Positions 1 through 9,300 of a DNA stretch of 64,000 nucleotides are shown piece by piece. The position numbers were made by a program, and so were the translations under genes. The stretch covers positions 7,496,561-7,560,560 of the forward strand of contig AP018180.1 in the NCBI GenBank assembly GCA_002368155.1. The letters run 5' to 3'. The notes beneath the pieces were generated by a model. It did no database searches. It was given only the letters and a program-made list of their open reading frames with translations, and was not told the origin of the DNA. Numbering within the stretch: position 1 is the first letter of the stretch; each line of letters starts with the position of its first letter. Origin of the DNA: Nostoc carneum NIES-2107. Its GTDB lineage: Bacteria; Cyanobacteriota; Cyanobacteriia; Cyanobacteriales; Nostocaceae.

Positions 1-1
1 A

Positions 2-265
2 AGTTATACCTGCATCATTATCGGTATTTGCTTCTGGTTTTGGGGAACATCATTTCTTTTGGGGAAGCGATCGCTTTTATTCAAGCTGCATACTCTTTCG
101 GTTTCCGATACCTTGGGTTCGATGAGTATCGTCTTTGGTTTGCTGCTGAAAATACCCAGAGAATGGCCATTATTGATTCTTGGCATTATTTGCTTGGCAA
201 TTTGGAACACAATGCTGGGTTACGTATTGGCTTACTGTTCTACAAGTGGAGGTAATGATGAGTAA
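2..265 (+). CDS. mrpG: Na+/H+ antiporter subunit G (MrpG/MnhG), 5' end missing
   Basis: Only the C-terminal 87 codons lie in the window; the frame is open to the left edge. MrpG is a small integral membrane subunit of the multi-subunit Mrp cation/proton antiporter in the cytoplasmic membrane. The visible part shows the family pattern: one hydrophobic helix, a short loop reading LHTLSVSDTLGSMSIV, and two more helices around WPLLILGIICLAIWNTMLGY. The stop codon overlaps the start of the next gene, as usual in mrp operons. The two genes downstream fit MrpA-C-terminal-like and MrpB subunits, which strengthens this call. Subunits C to F would be expected upstream, outside the window. Confidence 0.75.
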   Translation, partial: SYTCIIIGICFWFWGTSFLLGKRSLLFKLHTLSVSDTLGSMSIVFGLLLKIPREWPLLILGIICLAIWNTMLGYVLAYCSTSGGNDE

Positions 266-824
266 ATACGATTTGTTTATCTATTTCATCACTGCCTTGC
301 TGCCCATGTCTGCTTGTATGCTGATCATGCAAGTCAATCCCTACAGTGCCTTAGTAATGCGGGGAATACTGGGAGCTGTAGCAGCATTATTATATGTGCT
401 TTTGGGTGCTGCCGATGTAGCTTTAACTGAAGCATTAGTAGGTACAATGCTGGCGATTACACTGTATGCGATCGCAGTGCGTTCATCCCTAGTTATGCGT
501 CTAGGTATCATCCAAGATGGCGATGCTTTACCAGACAGCCATTTTGGGCAAATTACCGATGAGTTACGCAGAATTTTTGGTAAACGCCATATGCGCCTAG
601 AACTTGTTCCCTACCCAAATGAACAAGCATTAGAACGTGCGCTGCTAGATAAAGAAGTTCATGCTAGCTGTAGCAAACTAGAACAAAATGATGAAAACTT
701 GCCCTATCAAACTGCTGTTAGGGTGAAACGAGTTTATGACATCATGCAAAGCGAACTTTCATCACCAGCAACCACCCTCACCTATGTAAATACACCAGAG
801 TTAGGGGAGGGAAATAAATCATGA
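258..824 (+). CDS. DUF4040 / MbhD-like Mrp antiporter subunit (MrpA C-terminal-like)
   Basis: A 188-aa membrane protein with three predicted helices in the first ~90 residues and a soluble tail. The segment GAVAALLYVLLGAADVALTE matches the DUF4040/MbhD domain, which in other bacteria forms part of the C-terminal end of MrpA and in archaeal hydrogenases is the separate subunit MbhD. In cyanobacterial Mrp operons this piece is commonly a separate gene. The start was chosen at ATG 258, which has GGAGG at 248-252 five bases upstream; ATG 255 is the alternative. It overlaps mrpG upstream and the next gene downstream by 4 nt, so the subunits are probably translationally coupled. The soluble tail from about residue 95 to the end has no motif I recognise. 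Confidence 0.7.
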   Translation: MSKYDLFIYFITALLPMSACMLIMQVNPYSALVMRGILGAVAALLYVLLGAADVALTEALVGTMLAITLYAIAVRSSLVMRLGIIQDGDALPDSHFGQITDELRRIFGKRHMRLELVPYPNEQALERALLDKEVHASCSKLEQNDENLPYQTAVRVKRVYDIMQSELSSPATTLTYVNTPELGEGNKS

Positions 825-1486
825 TGAAATGGATTTACATCGCCGCCGGGGTAGCGCTGTATATCAAAATGATTGTCTTACCCAATCCTGCACCACAACT
901 TCCAGATTTTTCAATTGTGGAATCGATTGTCAAAGATGGTGGTATCCCCAATGCGGTAACAGTCATCATTCTCCGCAATCGACTGTATGACACGATTTTT
1001 GAAGTCATAGTATTTACAATCGCCATCATGGGCGCTTATTTTCTGTTGGCGAATGAAAGACCATCCTGCGCCATATATAATTTCACCGATAAACCCTCAA
1101 TTGTGCTAGCGCGCCTGGGTGCCACAATTACCTCATTAGTAAGTATCGAGTTAGCCATTCGCGGACATTTGACACCTGGTGGTGGTTTTGCTGCTGGTGT
1201 AGCCGGCGGAACTGCGATCGGACTTATAGCAATTACCTCATCCCCAGAGTGGATGCAAGCAATTTACCAACGCTGGCACGCTGCTAAATGGGAAAAAATT
1301 TCGGTACTGATTTTCATTGTACTGTCGGTAATTACCTTGTCAGGCTATGAATTACCCCACGGCGAAATGGGCGCACTTTTTAGCGGTGGGATTATACCTA
1401 TTCTCAATATCCTAGTTGCAATTAAAGTAGCCTTGGGTTCTTGGGCAGTGATTTTGGTGTTTATTCGTTATCGCGGATTGTTGTAA
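821..1486 (+). CDS. mrpB: MbhE-like plus MnhB/MrpB antiporter subunit fusion
   Basis: 221 aa with about six membrane segments. The first ~85 residues contain RLYDTIFEVIVFTIAIMGAY, which resembles the MbhE-like end of MrpA (normally xFDTxGEITVLxIAxxG). Residues ~90-221 match the MnhB domain: a helix, then RGHLTPGGGFAAGVAGGTA, then the late motif GYELPHGEMGALFSGGIIP. The protein therefore seems to join an MrpA C-terminal piece to MrpB. It starts with ATGATG overlapping the preceding stop codon, so it belongs to the same operon. A 26-bp palindrome follows four bases after the stop and probably closes the transcript. The expected role is the membrane-embedded part of a Na+(K+)/H+ antiporter used in salt and pH homeostasis. 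Confidence 0.75.
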   Translation: MMKWIYIAAGVALYIKMIVLPNPAPQLPDFSIVESIVKDGGIPNAVTVIILRNRLYDTIFEVIVFTIAIMGAYFLLANERPSCAIYNFTDKPSIVLARLGATITSLVSIELAIRGHLTPGGGFAAGVAGGTAIGLIAITSSPEWMQAIYQRWHAAKWEKISVLIFIVLSVITLSGYELPHGEMGALFSGGIIPILNILVAIKVALGSWAVILVFIRYRGLL

Positions 1487-1489
1487 TTT

Positions 1490-1515
1490 GTAGGATGCGT
1501 TGCAACGCATCCTAC
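1490..1515. terminator. 26-bp perfect palindrome after the mrp operon
   Basis: The arms GTAGGATGCGTTG and CAACGCATCCTAC are perfect inverted copies without a loop. It lies between two convergent genes (mrpB and the DOMON-like gene), so a bidirectional terminator is likely. No T-run follows on either side. The TGCGTTR core recurs in palindromes at 23156 and 53601, so it may be a copy of a dispersed palindromic repeat used as a terminator. Confidence 0.5.
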
Positions 1516-1518
1516 AGC

Positions 1519-2070
1519 TTAATTTGCCGGATGTAATTCCAAAATAAAACTATCTCGCAGGTGAAAATCAGCCTCAGCACCTCGATGAGTTAAAGCCCAA
1601 TAAGTTACATCACCATCTTGAGTTTTAATCACAGTGGTAATTGCAACTTCTAGCGCTTGTTCTGGGGCAATAATTTTATCCAAATCCAAATCTAAATTTA
1701 TTTCCACACTCTCCGGTTGCTGCTGCACCATAAACGGAAGTGTAGAAAAAGCTGTTTCCTCTTCCATTCCTTGACGATAATCATCAAAGCGGTAAATATT
1801 CCAATTGCCACTAGGGGACAGGTTAAATTCCCAATATTGGGGAGAATTCCTAACACCAATAAAGAACTCAAAGCAAGTATTTTGCCATAATCCGTGCTTT
1901 CGCAATGGTGTAGCTAATGGTGGGGTAATGGCAATTTCTTTAATATCCCCCAACAGCCTATATTGAATACTTAGTTTATTACCATTACGGGCGATATTAC
2001 CTGCAATTTTGACATCGGGAAATTTCCCAGTACCCGGAAAAGGTTGCAGAGAAAATGACTGATGATTCAT
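1519..2070 (-). CDS. DOMON-like domain protein
   Basis: 183 aa, no signal peptide or membrane segment. The sequence has the beta-rich, aromatic pattern of the DOMON-like (type 9 carbohydrate-binding-like) proteins found in cyanobacteria: LWQNTCFEFFIG, then YWEFNLSPSGNWNIYRFDDY, and a C-terminal ALTHRGAEADFHLRDSF. The last motif is typical of sugar- or haem-binding DOMON-like folds. Its ATG overlaps the stop codon of the upstream phosphotransferase gene by 4 nt (ATGA), so the two are co-translated. That pairing with a sugar-kinase-like protein suggests a carbohydrate-related role, but this is inference. The substrate is unknown. Confidence 0.65.
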   Translation of the reverse strand: MNHQSFSLQPFPGTGKFPDVKIAGNIARNGNKLSIQYRLLGDIKEIAITPPLATPLRKHGLWQNTCFEFFIGVRNSPQYWEFNLSPSGNWNIYRFDDYRQGMEEETAFSTLPFMVQQQPESVEINLDLDLDKIIAPEQALEVAITTVIKTQDGDVTYWALTHRGAEADFHLRDSFILELHPAN

Positions 2071-3191
2071 TTCACATCCTGAATAATGGCGCGAATTGCT
2101 GTTTCCTGAGATTCAATACTTTTTGTCAGCGCAAATTGTACCAACGCCCGCGCTAAATTATGTTCTGGATGCTTAACTTTGAAATAGACATTCCCAGCTA
2201 AATAATCAGCAAAAAATCTCAACCCTAATTCAAAAGCAATCAAACGAATTGCATCATATATATAGGCATAGTCATTTTCTGTCATAAACGCCTTAGCAAC
2301 AGCAAGATAACCTTGCAATATACCTTGGCAAGTCTCAGTATCAAAAGTCACGCTTTCCCAATCTTCAGTTTCTTCCCCAACGGGATTGCAACCAGAACGC
2401 AAACAGTCGCCAATATCGTAATGTACTAAACCTGGCTTCACGGTATCTAAATCTATGACACTGACAGCAAGCCCAGTTGCAGTGTCAAACATCACATTAT
2501 TAATCTTTGGATCACCATGCATTAGCCGCAGTGGTAACTTACCCGCAGCTTTTCCATCTTCCAGAGTACTAGCAAAAAGTTGGCGATCGCTCACAAATTG
2601 CAAGCAATAATTTACTTCTGGGGTTCTCTTCACAGTGGTTTTCGGCAAAACCTCGTTGTAATGTTGCAGGTAGCGCGGTGTAATGTGGAAGCCTTCTAAA
2701 GTATCAGCGAGTTTTTCTGGTGGTAAATCGCTGATGAGATTATGAAACATCCCCAAAGCATAGCCGACTTCGGGAGCTTGGGAGCGATCGCCCATCGTGT
2801 CAAAAGACTGCGAACCTGCAATAAAACTAATCGCCCGCCAAAATGAACCATCTGCATCCCGCCAATGGTCTTCTGCATCCTGGGTTAATAATACACTTGG
2901 TACTTCCCAACGGCGGTTAAGTGGTTTCTGCTCCAGCCTTTTACAAATATGCTCAGTAAAAATACACATATTACGCATAATCAGTTGAGGCTGGCGGAAT
3001 ACTTGTGTATTAATACGTTGGAGAACAAAATTATGATTTTCTAAGGAATTTGTAGTTACTAAAAAAGTGTCATTAATATTACCGCTACCAAAAGCCTGAA
3101 CACTTGTAACCTCGCCCTGAAGCGCGAATTGTTCAGCAATAGAAACTAGATTGTCTGTACTTTGGGTTTTGATATCTTCTATGATGCTCAT
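2067..3191 (-). CDS. Aminoglycoside-phosphotransferase-fold small-molecule kinase (NahK-like)
   Basis: 374 aa. An APH-fold kinase is visible: the N-terminal nucleotide-binding part has FGSGNINDTFLV at ~35-46, the catalytic loop is LMHGDPKINNVMFD (HGDxxxxN), and the metal-binding Asp is in VIDLDTVKPG. The N-terminal GSGNINDTF pattern is like that of N-acetylhexosamine 1-kinase (NahK) and relatives often named mucin desulfatase. A sugar 1-kinase is therefore the best guess, but the substrate cannot be read from the sequence. The first gene of a two-gene unit, it overlaps the DOMON-like gene by 4 nt. ATG at 3191 is preceded by a ~115-bp gap holding the likely promoter. Confidence 0.65.
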   Translation of the reverse strand: MSIIEDIKTQSTDNLVSIAEQFALQGEVTSVQAFGSGNINDTFLVTTNSLENHNFVLQRINTQVFRQPQLIMRNMCIFTEHICKRLEQKPLNRRWEVPSVLLTQDAEDHWRDADGSFWRAISFIAGSQSFDTMGDRSQAPEVGYALGMFHNLISDLPPEKLADTLEGFHITPRYLQHYNEVLPKTTVKRTPEVNYCLQFVSDRQLFASTLEDGKAAGKLPLRLMHGDPKINNVMFDTATGLAVSVIDLDTVKPGLVHYDIGDCLRSGCNPVGEETEDWESVTFDTETCQGILQGYLAVAKAFMTENDYAYIYDAIRLIAFELGLRFFADYLAGNVYFKVKHPEHNLARALVQFALTKSIESQETAIRAIIQDVK

Positions 3192-3305
3192 ATTTAACCT
3201 GGACTACTCCCCACGCAACGAACCAAGAGGAATAGGGGATATCGTAGCCTAAGTTTTACATGAGGTCTGTGTATAAGTGTTGCAGTTTTTGCGATTTGCT
3301 ACAGG

Positions 3306-3770
3306 CTAAAAACATTTGAGAGATATTTCTGCGCCAGCTGCTTCTAAATCTCTCTTGAATAACTCTGCCTTTCTTTGTTCTATATCCCTCATGATAATTT
3401 CGGGTATATTCTCAAGTAAGCTCTTAACTTCCATCAAACCTAAACCAGTAATTTCTCGTAAAACTTTCATCACATTTAGGCGCTTTGAGGAGTCAAAACT
3501 TTCAATCTTAATACTACACATAGCCTCCTCATCCTTGCGCCTAAAATTTGCCTGCGGTAGCTGAAAGTTAAAGTCTCCTGTTTTACTGACAATCAGCACC
3601 CCCAGGGAAGCTTTACAACCACAATGGGGACAAGTACTAGTAGATACTCGTTCAATATATTCATCATCAAAATCCTCTAGCATAAAATTAAGTGATGGTC
3701 TGTACCATGCATCGTAGTATTGACCACAATGTGGACACTCTACAGTAATTTCTGCTGGCGGACTTGTCAT
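3306..3770 (-). CDS. Zinc-ribbon protein with ribosomal L7/L12 C-terminal-like domain
   Basis: 154 aa from ATG 3770. An in-frame TTG at 3827 would add 19 residues and overlap the M50 gene by 14 nt; I prefer the ATG because the sequence then begins a few residues before the first zinc knuckle. Two CPHC knuckles (Cys12/15 and Cys47/50) form a four-cysteine zinc ribbon. Residues ~84-154 align well with the C-terminal domain of ribosomal protein L7/L12: NVMKVLREITGLGLMEVKSL corresponds to the L7/L12 helix containing VIKAVRGATGLGLKEAK, and LEAAGAEISLK matches the final strand. L7/L12 CTDs bind translation factors, so a link to translation or protein docking is possible. Function unknown. It directly follows the M50 peptidase gene on the same strand. 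Confidence 0.6.
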   Translation of the reverse strand: MTSPPAEITVECPHCGQYYDAWYRPSLNFMLEDFDDEYIERVSTSTCPHCGCKASLGVLIVSKTGDFNFQLPQANFRRKDEEAMCSIKIESFDSSKRLNVMKVLREITGLGLMEVKSLLENIPEIIMRDIEQRKAELFKRDLEAAGAEISLKCF

Positions 3771-3813
3771 AAATAAATCAAAATAAGCTGGGTTTTTTAG
3801 ATGAACATCACGC

Positions 3814-4551
3814 TTAACGATAAGCAACTTGGAGACTGCGGACTAAAATCACCAAAGATGCGATCGCCATTAATCCGCCCCAGAACCAATAAGGTAAAAA
3901 CAAATACCTTTCTACCTGTGCTGTATCTGAAAGTCCCAGCGGGCCTGCACTATAGCTAAATAGATAATTCAGTTGATGGTATGTACTGATACAAGCTTGT
4001 ACACCTAAAAATTGAATTGCAAAACCTTGTACCCAGCGCGGTGCTTTGAAAGCAATACCTAAAATAATTAAACCTAGTAGAGGAATTGCCACAAATCCAA
4101 ATAAAGAACGTACCCACACTAATGTAGACAGCAGCAAAAAGCCGCCTAATATTTTCAAACTCAGAGAAGCGGCTTTAAAACTGCGGGAAGCCAAAATTAA
4201 AGCTGCACCAGCTATCGGCGGCCCCATTGGCCCGGCGGCGGCTACTAATGCTGGCCCAATTGGCCCTAATGATCTAGCAATGCGATAAGTTGCTACACCA
4301 GAACCATTGCCAAAAATCTGTAATTTATCAAACTGTCCCCCCAAAATCAGCGCCATTAAGCCGTGAGCCATTTCATGAAACCAAGTAGCCAGGATAGTAA
4401 ACGGGTATAAAATATAATCGCCTGCTGGCACTTGCCACAACACAACAGTTGCGATCGCGGCCCCAATCAGCCAGGTTAGCCCCATTCTTTCTACTTCTTT
4501 TGGTGCTTCTTGGGGGAGCAAGTTTTCAAAATTTTTTCCTGGTTCCCGCAT
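3814..4551 (-). CDS. M50-type membrane metallopeptidase
   Basis: 245 aa with about six hydrophobic segments. The zinc-binding motif HEMAHG (His59, Glu60, His63) sits at the end of a transmembrane helix (FTILATWFHEMAHGLMALIL), the arrangement of site-2-protease/M50 families, here closest to the M50B-type proteins. A second conserved region with glycine- and proline-rich GPIGPALVAAAGPMGPP follows at ~92-112; it resembles the M50 inner-loop motif. It probably cleaves or processes membrane proteins in the cytoplasmic or thylakoid membrane; the substrate is unknown. ATG at 4551. The zinc-ribbon gene downstream starts within or just after its 3' end, so the pair is likely co-transcribed. Confidence 0.7.
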   Translation of the reverse strand: MREPGKNFENLLPQEAPKEVERMGLTWLIGAAIATVVLWQVPAGDYILYPFTILATWFHEMAHGLMALILGGQFDKLQIFGNGSGVATYRIARSLGPIGPALVAAAGPMGPPIAGAALILASRSFKAASLSLKILGGFLLLSTLVWVRSLFGFVAIPLLGLIILGIAFKAPRWVQGFAIQFLGVQACISTYHQLNYLFSYSAGPLGLSDTAQVERYLFLPYWFWGGLMAIASLVILVRSLQVAYR

Positions 4552-4941
4552 GGGTCACTTTCCTTAACTTAATTACTTTTAAGGCTGTATTTTCTTCCAT
4601 GCTAATCTACTTGTTTAATTTCTCACGAGGAAGAAAAACTCGTCTAATACCAATTTGAAAAGAGAATGCGATAGTAGAGGCAAGGTACTGCCTTGCCCTT
4701 AGAATTATCTGTACCTCACCAACTTGCAATCTGCTGTATCTGTAGCCGGAATTTAGAGAAATGCTATCAATCCAAAATCTAAAATCCGTCTTCTCCCAAA
4801 GGGAGAGGCTACGCGAACAAGCCAGTGAACCCGTAAGGGCGCACTGGCTCAACTTTCCGCAAAATCTAAAATGGTATAACTTGCTCTAGACCACGCGATC
4901 GCGTAAGAATAATAGTTAAGATGCTGTAACTTGTCTTAACA
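4552..4941. other. Intergenic region between divergent genes, repeat-bearing
   Basis: This 390-bp gap separates the M50 gene (minus) from the UbiH-like gene (plus) and should hold both promoters. No convincing gene is present. From ~4790 to 4860 it contains a cyanobacterial interspersed repeat whose core is the hairpin listed at 4821-4848, with the preceding phrase CCCAAAGGGAGAGGCTACGCG. Confidence 0.5.
4821..4848. repeat. Interspersed repeat hairpin (GCCAGTG/CACTGGC)
   Basis: Arms GCCAGTG and CACTGGC enclose a 14-nt loop (AACCCGTAAGGGCG), itself containing CCCGTAAGGG. Sequences like this next to AGGCTACGCGAAC are typical dispersed repeats of Nostoc-type genomes by my recollection; copy number was not checked. 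Confidence 0.45.
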
Positions 4942-6186
4942 ATGCCGCAAACTCTCACCCCTCCCCAAATATCCACAGACAAACGGGGATACGACTATGA
5001 TTTGGTAATTGTAGGCGGCGGGATTATTGGATTAACCCTAGCCTCTGCTTTAAAAGATTCTGGCTTGAGTATACTGCTGGTGGAAGCGAAAGTAGCCTCA
5101 GCCGCAGTTGCCAAGGGGCAAGCCTATGCAATCCATATGCTTTCGGCGCTGATTTACCAAGGAATTGGGATTTGGGACAAGATGTTGCCTCAAATCGCTA
5201 AATATGAGCGTGTACGCCTATCTGATGCTGATTTCTCAGAAGTAGTGGAATTTGAAACAACAGATTTAGGTAAGCCAGAGTTGGGTTATGTAGCAGAACA
5301 CCAAGCGCTGTTGTACCCGTTGCAAGAATTTGTGCGCGATTGTGCGAATGTAACTTATATATGTCCAGCAGAAGTACTAAGAACAGAGTACCAAAAGGAC
5401 ATAGTAACTATAGATATTAAAGTAGCTGAAGAAGTCCGCACAGTCCGCAGTAAATTAGTGGTAGCCGCAGATGGATCGCGATCGCCAATTCGCCAAGCCG
5501 CGAACATTAAAACTCATGGTTGGAAATATTGGCAATCTTGCATCGTCGCCTTTGTCCAACCAGAAAAACCCCACAATAATACTGCTTACGAGAAATTCTG
5601 GACTAGTGGGCCATTTGCGATTTTACCTTTACCAGGGAACCGTTGCCGCATTGTGTGGACAGCTCCCCACGCCGAAGCCAAAGCTTTATGTGAGTTAGAT
5701 GACGATCAATTTTTAGCAGAACTTAGCCGTCGCTTTGGCAATCAGATGGGTAAATTAAAACTATTAGGCGATCGCTTTATTTTTCCAGTGCAACTCATGC
5801 AAAGTGATCGCTATGTCTTACCCCGATTAGCTTTAGTTGGTGATGCAGCCCACAATTGCCATCCTGTAGGCGGACAGGGTTTAAATCTCGGGGTTCGCGA
5901 TGTCGCCGCCTTAGCCCAAGTCATCCAAAAAGCCAACGCCTCTGGCGAAGATATTGGCAAAATTCAAGTACTCAAACGCTACGAACGCTGGCGACAACGG
6001 GAAAACCTGACAATTCTAGGTTTCACCGATTTATTAGATCGGATGTTTTCTAATAACTTCCTCCCCGTGTTATTAGTACGTCGCCTAGGTTTATGGATTA
6101 TGCGCCGAGTCCCAATTCTCAAAATTAACGTTCTCAAATTGATGATTGGTTTAAAAGGGCGAACTCCAGAATTGGCGAAAAGGTGA
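4942..6186 (+). CDS. UbiH/COQ6-family FAD-dependent monooxygenase
   Basis: 414 aa. A flavoprotein monooxygenase with three FAD signatures: GxGxxG-type DLVIVGGGIIGLTLASAL at residues ~21-38, the middle motif LVVAADGSRSPIR (~173-185), and the late GD motif LALVGDAAHNCHPVGGQGLN (~296-315). The last one, with GQGLNLGVRD, is diagnostic of the UbiH/UbiF/VisC group. Plastoquinone and related quinone metabolism is a reasonable pathway guess for a cyanobacterium, but the hydroxylated substrate is not shown by the sequence. The gene is alone; STRR heptads begin immediately after its stop. ATG 4942 was chosen because it is the first in-frame start, ~15 residues before the dinucleotide fold. Confidence 0.75.
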   Translation: MPQTLTPPQISTDKRGYDYDLVIVGGGIIGLTLASALKDSGLSILLVEAKVASAAVAKGQAYAIHMLSALIYQGIGIWDKMLPQIAKYERVRLSDADFSEVVEFETTDLGKPELGYVAEHQALLYPLQEFVRDCANVTYICPAEVLRTEYQKDIVTIDIKVAEEVRTVRSKLVVAADGSRSPIRQAANIKTHGWKYWQSCIVAFVQPEKPHNNTAYEKFWTSGPFAILPLPGNRCRIVWTAPHAEAKALCELDDDQFLAELSRRFGNQMGKLKLLGDRFIFPVQLMQSDRYVLPRLALVGDAAHNCHPVGGQGLNLGVRDVAALAQVIQKANASGEDIGKIQVLKRYERWRQRENLTILGFTDLLDRMFSNNFLPVLLVRRLGLWIMRRVPILKINVLKLMIGLKGRTPELAKR

Positions 6187-6189
6187 AAT

Positions 6190-6340
6190 GGGCATGGGGC
6201 ATGGGGCATTGGGCATGGGGCATGGTAATGGGTAATAGGTAATTGGTAATGGTATTTATCTCCTTTTCCCTTTTCCTCTTTCCCCCTTTTCCCTCATCCC
6301 AATTCCCAATCCCCAATCCCCAGTCCCTAGTCCCCAATCC
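6190..6340. repeat. STRR heptad block (GGGCATG / CCCAATC types)
   Basis: Two runs of 7-bp repeats fill the gap between the convergent UbiH-like and kinase genes: GGGCATG/GGGCATT followed by GGTAATG units from ~6190, then CCCAATC/CCCAGTC units from ~6296. This is the short tandemly repeated repetitive DNA known from heterocystous cyanobacteria. Confidence 0.8.
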
Positions 6341-6341
6341 C

Positions 6342-9300
6342 TCAACAACTCCGCCACTGATTCCGCCCTACAGCTTGAGCAATTATGGCTGCTAAGTCTG
6401 ACGGGTTGATGGGCTTGGTAATGTGGGTTTGAAAGCCGGCGGAAAGGGCTTGTTGCTGGTTAATTTCGCCTGCATAGGCAGTCAGGGCGATCGCGGGAAT
6501 TTGTCTGCCTAGTTCTGATGGCATAGATCTGAGTTGCCGAATCAGCATATAACCGTCCATATCTGGCATTCCGATGTCGCTTAATAAGACATGGGGCTGG
6601 AAGTGGGTTAAAGCCTGTAACGCTTCCAAAGCAGATTGTGCTTGCATAACTTCTGCTCCCGATTCTTCCAGAATGAAGCTAATTAACTCTCGCGTATCAA
6701 CTTCATCATCAACCACGAGAACTTTTACACCAGTCAAATCTGGAGAGAAATTGATTGCTTGATCGCTGTGATTGCTTTCTACATTTAGCTGAATTATTGG
6801 TAGTGTGACGGTAAAGGTAGCCCCTTGCCCTTCTCCGGCACTTTCGGCTTTGACTGTTCCCCCATGTAATTCTACTAAGTGACGGACAATGGCTAAACCT
6901 AACCCTAAGCCGCCAAATTTCCGGGTACTTGTACCATCGGCTTGGCGGAAGTAGTCAAACACATAGGGTAAAAATTCTGGGCTAATGCCTTTACCTGTAT
7001 CCCGCACCTGTAACTGTACCTGGGAAGCTTGGTATTCTACAGAAATTTCTATCTGTCCATGTTTTGGGGTGAACTTGACAGCGTTAGAAACTAAATTCCA
7101 GACGACTTGTTGTAGGCGCGCCGAATCACCGATCACCGGAGCCATATTCGGTTGTAATGACAACTGTAGCTGTATGCATTTGGCTTCAGCAGCCAGTCGC
7201 ACAGTTTCAATAGCAGCGTTGATGGTTGTGGCTAAATCAACTTGAGTAATATTAAGACTCAGCTTGCCTTGGAGGATGCGAGAAACATCTAGTAAATCTT
7301 CTATGAGTTCAGTTTGCAGCTTGGCATTGCGCTCAATAGTTTCTAAAGCTCTAGCTGTAGTTGCTTCATCATACTTTTGACTCCGCAATAACTGCGACCA
7401 TCCCAAGATAGGGTTGAGTGGTGTACGTAGTTCGTGTGACAAGACTGCTAAAAATTCATCTTTAACACGGTTAGCTTGAATTAATTGCTCTGTTTGCTGC
7501 TGCAAAGAAGCCATCAATTCGGCACGTTCGAGAGCGATCGCAATCTGGTCGGAAGTGGCTTGCAAGAGTGCGATTTCTTCTGGGGTAAACTGAGTACGGG
7601 TACTGCTACCAAAAGACAGTACACCCATTAACTTACCGCGCGCAATTAACGGTTGCGCTGCATAAGCTGTGATATTCAGATTGCAGAGAATACGAGTATT
7701 CGGATGGGTGGAATGCTGCACGTTGTTGACAATAATTTGTCGGCGCGTGTGGGCTGCTAATCCACAAACTGCTTCCCCAAATTCCAGCGATTCAATTGAT
7801 GATGCTATTTCCTCATTAATCCCACTCCACGACTTCAACCGCAGTTTTTGCCGATTGTCTTGGGTATCAATTAAATAGTTGAAGTAAAACTGTAAATCCA
7901 TCTGTGCTGAGAGTTTGGCGAATAAATCGCTCATCAACTCTAGAGGATGTTCGGTGGAGAGTAAATCGCTGGCTGTTTCCGAGAGTAGTTTTAGGCGATC
8001 GCTATGCTTTTGTAGGGCTTGTTCTGCTTTTTGGCGTTCGCGTAGCGCCCGTTCGCGTTCGGTAATATCAACTGCGACTCCTCCCACTAAACGTTGCCCA
8101 GAGGGATCGGCAATGGGAAATTTATATACTAAAAAGTCGCCTGTTGTGCCATCTGGCAAGGGAGCTAGCTCAATTGCCTCCACTACTTGATTTGTCTGGG
8201 CTACCTTTTGAATATTTTCGAGAAATTTCTCTGCGATTTCTACCGGATAGAGGTCGAAAATACTTTTACCAATTGCGTCATTCGTCAATAATTTGAATGT
8301 AGTACTGTACGTAGGGCTTAAGTAAACTATCCTGCCTTTACTATCAGTAATCCAAGCGGCAGCTGGGCTATTATCCATAAACGCCTGAAATCTAGCTTCG
8401 CTTTGGTGTAGAGCTCTTTCAGTTTGTTTGCGGCTACTAATATCCAAAATAAATGCTACTGACTGTTGACGTGATTCCCGTAGTAAGGAATACCCTACAA
8501 CCACTGGCACTCGGGAACCATCTTTACGAATAAATTCTTTTTCATAGGGAGTACAGGCTCCTTTAACGTGAGCTTCCGCAATTCCCAATTCATCACAATC
8601 AAAGTATTCTGGTGGTGTAATATCAACCCACCGCAGTTGTCCAGTTTGCAAATCGCTGCGACTATAACCAATAATTCTTAAAAACTCATCATTAGCTTCT
8701 CGGATACTACCGTTTTCATCACCAAAAATAATTCCCACTAAATTCGCTTCAAAAAAACTCCGCAGCCGTTCTTCACTAGCGCGTACCGCTGCTTCTGCTT
8801 GTCTGTGAGCGGTGATATCCATCATCGTCACTAACACACTGTCAAATTCAGCAGTTGGTGGCGGAAAGGTAATTGTAAATAAGATATTTAATTGCTTTCC
8901 TTGCAGGGTTTGGAGAATTGTTTCTGATTCCAAATAGTTTTGCCCAGCAACTAATACCAAAAGTTCTTGGACAAATACTTCTACTGTTTCTGGGACAAAT
9001 ATTTGGTGCAGGGAACCCAGCAGTTGATTTTTGTCTTCAGCGCCAAACATTTGCACAGCCGCATAATTGGCATTGACAATTCTTACCTTGCCAATTAACT
9101 GTTGCACAACATCAGGGTGTTCAGCAAAGAAGGTGGCAAAATCTTCAATACCTTGGGCTTTGAAATTATCTAATGCTGTTTTAACGAGGGAAAAATCTTC
9201 TTCAAAAATTCCTACACCTGCGGCTTCAAAAATGTAACGATATTTCCGTTCTTGGATTTTGAGCGCAGCTTCGGCTTGCTGGCGTTTGCGTAGTGCGGTT

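Noticed and set aside
4607-4852. 81-codon minus-strand frame upstream of the UbiH-like gene
   Set aside because: Crosses a dispersed repeat hairpin and has no start signal or domain.
6134-6337. Short frames with MPHAPCPF or MGTRDWGLG text, here and at 15333, 16269, 25519, 60272
   Set aside because: These are translations of intergenic STRR heptads, not genes.
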